Part shown: positions 6,298 to 6,315 of the stretch, piece by piece
How positions within the stretch are numbered: position 1 is the first letter of the stretch
How the letters are laid out: every line of letters starts with the position of its first letter
NCBI GenBank assembly: GCA_934276695.1
Contig: CAKQTF010000060.1
Location: forward strand, 1-6,315
Direction of reading: 5' to 3'
Source of the DNA: an uncultured Spirochaetales bacterium
GTDB taxonomy: Bacteria; Spirochaetota; Spirochaetia; Sphaerochaetales; Sphaerochaetaceae
DNA: 6,315 nucleotides
The notes under the pieces: generated by a model
What the model saw: only the letters and a program-made list of their open reading frames with translations
What the model was told of the DNA's origin: nothing
Database searches by the model: none
Position numbers and translations under genes: made by a program

Positions 6298-6315
6298 ACT
6301 GAATTATCATAATAG

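Overview
The window looks like chromosomal DNA from a low-to-mid-GC Bacillota (Firmicutes), most likely a clostridial or Lachnospiraceae-like anaerobe. This rests on the PhoP/PhoR-type two-component pair of clostridial build, the dCMP deaminase type, strong GGAGG-like Shine-Dalgarno sites, frequent ATA and AGG/AGA codons, and tightly packed operons. The genus cannot be read from the sequence. Nearly every base is coding. There are no tRNA, rRNA, CRISPR or insertion-sequence features.

Layout: two operons diverge from a spacer of about 200 bp (3843-4055). The left, minus-strand operon reads, in transcription order, OmpR/PhoB-type response regulator (3842-3159), PhoR-type membrane sensor histidine kinase (3162-1474), membrane-anchored alpha/beta hydrolase (1472-549) and dCMP deaminase (556-71). 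Its junctions are a 4-bp ATGA overlap, a 1-nt gap and an 8-bp overlap, so the four genes are almost certainly co-transcribed and translationally coupled. The right, plus-strand operon encodes a two-gene ABC transporter: an ATPase with an N-terminal multi-span membrane domain (4056-5366), then an ABCG-like ABC-2 permease (5359-6297) overlapping it by 8 bp.

The spacer holds a TGnTATAAT extended -10 on the minus strand, a TGnTATGAT extended -10 on the plus strand, two direct copies of GATTATAG spaced 42 bp apart, and several short palindromes. A perfect 7-bp stem-loop lies just upstream of the ATPase start, which has no visible Shine-Dalgarno sequence. A reasonable inference is that the kinase senses an envelope signal and that its regulator controls both its own operon and the divergent exporter. 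The hydrolase would act on an ester substrate in or near the membrane. The dCMP deaminase supplies dUMP for thymidylate synthesis and may be a housekeeping passenger.

The most unusual item is the ATPase architecture: a DUF5684-like membrane domain fused in front of an ABCG-type nucleotide-binding domain, with the ABCG-type permease as a separate gene. No wholly novel system can be demonstrated from this window alone.
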